From contig CAZPZZ010000085.1 of assembly GCA_964591245.1 (NCBI GenBank), forward strand, positions 1-17,301: a stretch of 17,301 bases of DNA. The letters run 5' to 3'. Source of the DNA: CAZPZZ01 sp964591245 (lineage in GTDB: Bacteria > Acidobacteriota > Vicinamibacteria > Vicinamibacterales > UBA8438). The notes under the pieces are model-generated. The model searched no databases. It saw only the letters and a program-made list of their open reading frames with translations, and had not been told where the DNA came from. A program made the position numbers and the translations under genes. Of the stretch, positions 13,213-17,301 are shown piece after piece (positions within the stretch are counted from its first letter, which is position 1; every line of letters starts with the position of its first letter).

Positions 13213-13982
13213 GTATCCGCGGACGGCGATCACGAGCGCGCGATGTGGCTTCGGCCCGACTGCGGTATGCGGTTTGGCGCTCGAGTCAGACTGGGGTCGG
13301 GTTGGTGGTCATCTCCGTCCTTCTTGTGGCCCCCCTCCGTTGGGTGGCTCCTCCGACGACGGCATTTATGGTTCAGGATAAGTGGGCACGTGCCGGGCAC
13401 ATTCCAGAAGAAGGTCTTCCGGCACATGCGTGGAATGATTGGCGTGAGTTGAGTCCAGAGTTGGCTCTGGCGGTCATTGCGTCAGAAGACCAGCGCTTCC
13501 TGCACCATTACGGTTTTGACTTTGAGGCGATCGTCGATGCGTTGGAGGAACACCGGGACGGCCGCCAGTTGAGGGGCGCCAGCACTATCTCGCAGCAGCT
13601 CGCCAAGAATCTGTATCTATGGCCGGAGCGGAACGTGCTCCGCAAAGCCCTCGAGGGCTATTTCACGCTCTTGCTGGAGTTGTTCCTGCCCAAGCGCCGG
13701 ATCCTTGAGATCTATCTCAACGTAGTTGAGTTCGGACCTGGCGTTTATGGTGCGGCAACTGCGGCCGGTCACTTTTTTGACCAACGGTCGTCTGAGATCG
13801 ACGAGAGACAGGCGGCGTTGTTGGCGGCAGTGCTGCCTAATCCGAAGCGCTTTGATGTGCGGGATCCGTCACCGTACGTGCGTAGGCGGCAGGACTGGAT
13901 TCTGTCTCAGATGGAGCAGTTGCGCCACAGCGATTATGTGTCGGGTCTTCAGGGGGCTGGGAAGAAATCGCGTTCCATGTAG
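13209..13982 (+). CDS. mtgA: Monofunctional biosynthetic peptidoglycan transglycosylase
   Basis: 257 residues. A basic N-terminus and one membrane anchor (about 27-43) precede a GT51 domain. Family marks are ASEDQRFLHHYGFDFEAI with catalytic Glu93, GASTISQQLAKNLYLWPERN (123-142), RKALEGYFTLLLE and ILEIYLNVVEFGPGVYGAATAA (165-186). It polymerises lipid II into glycan strands on the outer face of the inner membrane. No transpeptidase domain follows, so it is the monofunctional type. Start GTG 13209 overlaps the regulator stop by 4 bases, with AGGGGAG just upstream; coupled translation is likely. Two overlapping inverted repeats (13706-13721 and 13717-13731) and a 14-base perfect palindrome (13646-13659) lie in the gene. 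It ends in TAG. Confidence 0.92.
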   Translation: MSIRGRRSRARDVASARLRYAVWRSSQTGVGLVVISVLLVAPLRWVAPPTTAFMVQDKWARAGHIPEEGLPAHAWNDWRELSPELALAVIASEDQRFLHHYGFDFEAIVDALEEHRDGRQLRGASTISQQLAKNLYLWPERNVLRKALEGYFTLLLELFLPKRRILEIYLNVVEFGPGVYGAATAAGHFFDQRSSEIDERQAALLAAVLPNPKRFDVRDPSPYVRRRQDWILSQMEQLRHSDYVSGLQGAGKKSRSM

Positions 13983-14055
13983 CTGCGGTGCATGCGGCGT
14001 ATGATCGGTTTGTGACGAGGCGTGATTCTGCGTCCGGTCCTCAACTTCGGGGTTG

Positions 14056-14062
14056 AAGGAGG
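14056..14062 (+). promoter_or_regulatory. Ribosome binding site fixing the DUF6282 gene start
   Basis: AAGGAGG lies 5 bases before GTG 14068. This rules out the in-frame codon at 14053, which would overlap the ribosome binding site. Confidence 0.75.
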
Positions 14063-14067
14063 TGCAC

Positions 14068-14964
14068 GTGAGGAAATGGTGGTCGACGTTGGCTCTGGCG
14101 ATGGCGGGATTACTGACGGCTGGCCTGTCGGCGGCTGGACAGACGACCTCGCTGGAGGGGGTCATTGATTTCCATGTGCATTCTGGACCGGATTCGCGGC
14201 CGCGTTCGGTCAGTGACCTCGAGATTGCGCGTATTGCAAAACGTGCTGGAATGCGCGGGCTCGTGTTGAAGAATCATTTCACGATGACCGCGGACCGTGC
14301 CTGGCTTGCGATGCAGGAGGTCGAGGAACTGGAAATTTTTGGTGGAGTTGCGCTGAATCATGCGGTTGGAGGACTGAACGTCGAAGCAGTAAGGCAGCTC
14401 GTTGCGTTCTCCGGCGGCCGAGGCAAGGTGGTCTGGTTACCGACGTTCGACGCAGAGTTCTGGATGACGAGGGCAGGGGAGTCTGGCGAATTTGTGCCGG
14501 TGATGCGCAATGGACGGCCAGACCCGGCGCTGGGCGAAATTTTCGACGTGATTGCCGAGCATGATCTCGTGCTGGCGATGGGACATTCGTCTCCAGAGGA
14601 AGTACTGGCGTTGATTCCAGAGGCTCGTCGTCGGGGGGTCGACAAGATTTTGGTTACTCATGGGTTGGGGCAAGATCCCACTGATGCCCAAGTGGCGCAG
14701 ATGGCGGGCCAAGGAGCAGTCATTGAACTCGTCTGGCTCGCCGTTGCGAACGGTGAGTTCACGCTAGCAGATTATGCGGCGGCGATCAGACGAGTGGGGG
14801 CCAGCGCGTTCTTGCTGTCGTCTGATTTCGGTCAGGCGAACAATCCACTTCACCCGGACGGACTCTCGGCATTCATCGAGGGGCTTCTGGCGGAAGGGAT
14901 TAGCCAAGCCGATGTCGATATCATGATTCGTCGAAATCCAGCTCGGCTTCTTGGTCTTGAGTAA
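14068..14964 (+). CDS. Secreted metal-dependent hydrolase, DUF6282/amidohydrolase-like
   Basis: 298 residues. A signal peptide (MRKWWSTLALAMAGLLTAGLSAAG) precedes a TIM-barrel-like hydrolase. Candidate metal ligands are in order: DFHVHSGPD (strand 1), LKNHF, ALNHAVGG, MGHSSPEE, THGLGQ and SSDFGQ near the end; ARLLGL closes the barrel as in amidohydrolases. This pattern fits the DUF6282 group, whose substrate is not known. The signal peptide points to action in the periplasm. Its last 44 bases overlap the 3' end of the convergent protease gene, and there is no room for a terminator between them. A PHP-type phosphoesterase is the main alternative reading. Motifs are seen; the reaction is unknown. 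Confidence 0.8.
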   Translation: MRKWWSTLALAMAGLLTAGLSAAGQTTSLEGVIDFHVHSGPDSRPRSVSDLEIARIAKRAGMRGLVLKNHFTMTADRAWLAMQEVEELEIFGGVALNHAVGGLNVEAVRQLVAFSGGRGKVVWLPTFDAEFWMTRAGESGEFVPVMRNGRPDPALGEIFDVIAEHDLVLAMGHSSPEEVLALIPEARRRGVDKILVTHGLGQDPTDAQVAQMAGQGAVIELVWLAVANGEFTLADYAAAIRRVGASAFLLSSDFGQANNPLHPDGLSAFIEGLLAEGISQADVDIMIRRNPARLLGLE

Positions 14965-15922
14965 CCCGTTCTTCCAGTCGCTCCTCTTCCTCCCAGCGGC
15001 GGCGTTGTTCCGCACGCTGGCGGCGATGAGTAAGAATTGCGTAGACCGCGAGTCCGGTGATGATCATCCAGAGGAATGTAGGGCCGGTCAGAAACGAGAA
15101 CCACCAACCCCATCTGGGTTGGTTGACCCAGAAGCGATGGACCGCGGCCCGGAGCGGGTCACCGGTGGCCTGCTCGAATGCCTGGTCGAATGTGGCGCCC
15201 TTCCCGACGGCGGTGAGAATGCGGCCGGGTGTAGATTCCCCGTAGGTCTGCAGCAGGTCCCGAACGAGTGCGCTTGATATGGCGTAGGCATGTTGGTTCG
15301 ACTCACGCCCATGGCGAAAGAGTTGTTCGAGTTCTTCGAGCGAGATTCGACCGTATCTGGCTGAGGCCGAAGCTAGCCGGGAGTAGTCTCCGAGGCCGAC
15401 TGGGCGTTCGGCAGCCAGGGCAAGACCTTCGTTGAACCACCGTGGCAACGGTTGATGCCTCGCCGCCCGACCGTACAGCACGTGCGCGATCTCATGTTGC
15501 AAGAGCATCTCGAGTGAGTGTGACGGGTAGGATCTGGCTCGTCCTGGGAATAAGACGACAAGACTGCGCGAAGCATCGGCAAATCCCGAGATCCAGTCAG
15601 GGGTGCCTCGTGCGAGGTCGGACGATTCGGCGATGAGGAGGACGTCTATTGGGGGGCCTGGGTGGACGAGCCCGGCGAGGCGCATTGCCGTAGTCAGCCC
15701 TGTCAGTGGGAACTCGCCTACTTGGTGTCCCAGAATGTCGAGGGTGGCTGGTGCGTCAATGCGAAGAGTCGGGAGGGTGACCGTCTGACTCGATAGCGGA
15801 ACCGGGTTCAAGACGCTCACGGCGATCAAGGCCAGAATGACGAGGTTCGTTCTTGTTTTGCTTAGACGGACGCCCGTGTTGAGGTTTCGTGTTCTTGAAT
15901 TCGTGGATGGATCTCGTGGCAT
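14921..15922 (-). CDS. Peptidase MA-like zinc metalloprotease, membrane anchored
   Basis: 333 residues from ATG 15922. An N-terminal signal sequence or anchor (about 25-45, ending near LSSQ) is followed by a gluzincin core: HEIAH (143-147) plus downstream NEGLA with Glu165 as the third zinc ligand. This is the pattern of peptidase MA-like (PF13485) proteins. A second hydrophobic segment lies near 281-298 and a charged coiled-coil-like tail ends the protein (RRQRAEQRRRWEEEERLEER, then an acidic end). The catalytic part should face the periplasm. It starts two bases after the HD-GYP stop (TGA CA ATG), so the two are one operon. The open frame continues upstream to 16627 but that part is the HD-GYP gene in another frame. 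Confidence 0.85.
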   Translation of the reverse strand: MPRDPSTNSRTRNLNTGVRLSKTRTNLVILALIAVSVLNPVPLSSQTVTLPTLRIDAPATLDILGHQVGEFPLTGLTTAMRLAGLVHPGPPIDVLLIAESSDLARGTPDWISGFADASRSLVVLFPGRARSYPSHSLEMLLQHEIAHVLYGRAARHQPLPRWFNEGLALAAERPVGLGDYSRLASASARYGRISLEELEQLFRHGRESNQHAYAISSALVRDLLQTYGESTPGRILTAVGKGATFDQAFEQATGDPLRAAVHRFWVNQPRWGWWFSFLTGPTFLWMIITGLAVYAILTHRRQRAEQRRRWEEEERLEERVTQDQEAELDFDES

Positions 15923-15924
15923 TG

Positions 15925-16848
15925 TCAGACTACGAGGACGGGCATTTCCATTCGGCCTCTCTTGAAGGCTGACAGGAACGCGTCGACAACCTGAGGATCG
16001 AATTCCGTTCCGGAGCCTCTCTTGAGGATTTCCCGCACTTCGTAGGGGGACATTGCCTTGCGATAGGGGCGGTCGCTGGTCAGCGAATCGAATACGTCCG
16101 CAACGGAGATGATGCGAGCTTCCAGTGGGATGTTCTCTCCGTCGGTGGGGTGATAGCCCGAGCCGTCGAATTTGTCGTGGTGGGAGAGAATGATTGGGAG
16201 CACCCGTTTGAGCGACACTTCCAGCGGTTCTAGCATCGCTACCCCCTTGTCGACGTGTAGTCGCATCTCCTTGAATTCGTCCTCTGTCAATTGCGCCGCT
16301 TTGTATAGGAGGCCTCGGCTGACGTCGAGTTTGCCGATGTCGTGGAGTAGCGCAGCCGACCGAACGTTCTCGATCTGGTCGGGCGCCAACTGCATCTCGA
16401 GAGCGATCTTGGTGGCGTAGACGGACACTCGGTAGGAGTGGTTTTCGGTGTACTGGTCCTTGGTCAGGAAGTGCCGGAGAATGATCAAGATACCGTGGTA
16501 GGTCTCCTGCAGTTCCCGTAGTTGTGCGCTCTTGTGGCCGTATAGTGTGCCCATCGAGTAGGCCGTGACGATGAGTGTCAATCCCCACACTGCGATGTCG
16601 ACCCATTGGTTGCTGCTGCCTGGCCATAGCGATGCTGCGAAAATTCCAGTGCTAACCCGCATCAATAAGATGACGAGGAGCACGCTGGCTACCGCGGTAA
16701 GGGTCGCGAGCCGACGGCCGTACAGATACGCGGACCCGATAGTGGGTAGTGTATAGAAGGCTAGGACCATTCGGTTTCCGGTGACGGCGAGGTTCAAGAG
16801 TGCCGCAATGGCAAAGAGCGACAGCACCAGCCAGATTTCCTTGTTCAC
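15925..16848 (-). CDS. Membrane HD-GYP protein, likely cyclic-di-GMP phosphodiesterase
   Basis: 307 residues. Residues 1-105 hold about four membrane segments, without a recognised sensor family. The HD-GYP domain follows: H137 in ENHSYR, H169-D170 in LLHDIGKL, H198, H223-H224 and D251 in ISVADVFDSLTSDRPYR. These would bind metals and hydrolyse c-di-GMP. The signature GYP is altered: the protein reads HHDKFDGSGYHP (223-234), and the loop that follows is a residue shorter than usual, so activity or partner contacts may differ. The start GTG 16848 lies in a hairpin with its GGAG ribosome binding site. The protease gene follows after two bases. The family is certain; catalytic competence is likely but not proven. 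Confidence 0.88.
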   Translation of the reverse strand: MNKEIWLVLSLFAIAALLNLAVTGNRMVLAFYTLPTIGSAYLYGRRLATLTAVASVLLVILLMRVSTGIFAASLWPGSSNQWVDIAVWGLTLIVTAYSMGTLYGHKSAQLRELQETYHGILIILRHFLTKDQYTENHSYRVSVYATKIALEMQLAPDQIENVRSAALLHDIGKLDVSRGLLYKAAQLTEDEFKEMRLHVDKGVAMLEPLEVSLKRVLPIILSHHDKFDGSGYHPTDGENIPLEARIISVADVFDSLTSDRPYRKAMSPYEVREILKRGSGTEFDPQVVDAFLSAFKRGRMEMPVLVV

Positions 16849-16860
16849 CCGCTCCGGGTG
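16846..16860 (-). promoter_or_regulatory. Hairpin enclosing the start codon and RBS of the HD-GYP gene
   Basis: On the minus strand CACCCG-GAG-CGGGTG forms a 6-bp stem. The last GTG is the start codon, and the GGAG of the likely ribosome binding site is in the stem-loop. Such a fold could lower translation. The adjacent GTCAC-A-GTGAC (16863-16873) is a second small dyad. Confidence 0.4.
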
Positions 16861-16945
16861 TTGTCACAGTGACTCGGCGGACATCACGGAATGTTATCGG
16901 CTACGTCCGCATGGAACATGAGCAGAGTTTCTTGCAGAATGACAT

Positions 16946-17301
16946 TCAATTCCGGTGGCGCTGTGGGGTGGGTGCCGGGTATTTGTGATACGTGACGACT
17001 CGGTCAAAAGGCTTGCGCTCGATATCCGGAACCTGGACGTCGTCGGCGGGATGACCGGTGGCTAGAATCAAGTAAGGACGCTCGTTAGAGGGGCGGTCGA
17101 GAATCTCGTTGAGGAACCGCATGGGGCTGGGAGTGTGCGTGAGCGTGGCCAGGCCGGTGTGGTGGAGGGCAGTGATGAGCATACCCACTGCGATCCCGAC
17201 CGATTCATGTACGTAGTAATGCTTTACGTTTTGACCGTCACTCGCGCGGTCAAAGAGTTGGGCGAAGACGGCGATCAGATAGGGAGCTTCCTCCAGAAAG
17301 G
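16946..17301 (-). CDS. Nitroreductase family protein, C-terminal part (start outside window)
   Basis: The frame is open from the right edge to a TGA at 16946, 117 complete codons. FLEEAPYLIAVFAQL, YYVHESVGIAVGMLITALHH, GLATLTHTPSPMRFLNEILDRPSNERPYLIL and GHPADDVQVPDIERKP are typical of the FMN-dependent nitroreductases of the iodotyrosine deiodinase/BluB-like branch. The conserved TPSPM...L..RP segment near the C-terminus contacts FMN. The N-terminal half is missing, so the exact subfamily cannot be settled. The gene is on the same strand as the HD-GYP gene, 97 bases upstream of it, and could be part of the same transcription unit. Confidence 0.85.
   Translation of the reverse strand, partial: FLEEAPYLIAVFAQLFDRASDGQNVKHYYVHESVGIAVGMLITALHHTGLATLTHTPSPMRFLNEILDRPSNERPYLILATGHPADDVQVPDIERKPFDRVVTYHKYPAPTPQRHRN

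Noticed and set aside
15923..16627. Upstream extension of the MA-like protease frame (235 codons before ATG 15922)
   Set aside because: It covers the HD-GYP gene in another frame, is very rich in R, P and Q, and the ATG at 15922 followed by a signal sequence is the natural start.

Overview
The window looks like one contiguous piece of a moderately GC-rich bacterial chromosome. Genes are tightly packed, GTG start codons are common, and several neighbours overlap by 4-8 bases. The gene set is that of a diderm, probably free-living bacterium: a TPR-lipoprotein-associated TRAP transporter, a TolB-like periplasmic propeller, PlsB acyltransferase, monofunctional transglycosylase MtgA, and secreted hydrolases. 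I lean towards an Acidobacteriota-like or similar lineage because of this mix, but the sequence alone does not prove it. I saw no tRNA, rRNA, CRISPR array, transposase or phage gene.

Layout from left to right. (1) 1-1920, minus strand: a SUMF1-domain protein without the catalytic cysteines, translationally coupled to a CCA-adding tRNA nucleotidyltransferase that runs off the left edge. (2) 1981-5950, plus strand: a possible operator/promoter dyad, then a TRAP operon of TatT TPR lipoprotein, TatP/DctP-type binding protein and a fused DctQ-DctM permease. The permease is cut by a single in-frame TAG at 5387-5389. (3) 5994-7151, plus: a promoter with an overlapping palindrome and a secreted TolB/PD40 propeller. 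(4) 7234-9589, minus: PlsB-like acyltransferase and, upstream of it, an anchored Pro/Ser/Thr-rich glycine-zipper protein. (5) 9590-10026: a 437-base gap with two abutting stem-loops. (6) 10027-13982, plus: Na/Pi-cotransporter family protein, ThiO-like oxidase, then a MerR-type regulator overlapping mtgA. (7) 14068-14964, plus: a secreted DUF6282-type metal hydrolase that overlaps tail-to-tail with (8) the minus-strand pair HD-GYP protein and peptidase MA-like zinc protease (14921-16848). (9) 16946-17301, minus: the C-terminal part of a nitroreductase.

How the genes work together: TatT, TatP and the Q-M permease should form one high-affinity uptake system for an unknown, possibly non-carboxylate ligand. 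SUMF1 with CCA enzyme, MerR with mtgA, and HD-GYP with protease look like two-gene transcription units.

The most unusual sequence signals are the amber interruption inside dctM, which sits in a near-perfect palindrome, and a set of very long perfect inverted repeats inside protein-coding genes. The best of these is a 49-base hairpin across the most conserved motif of thiO.
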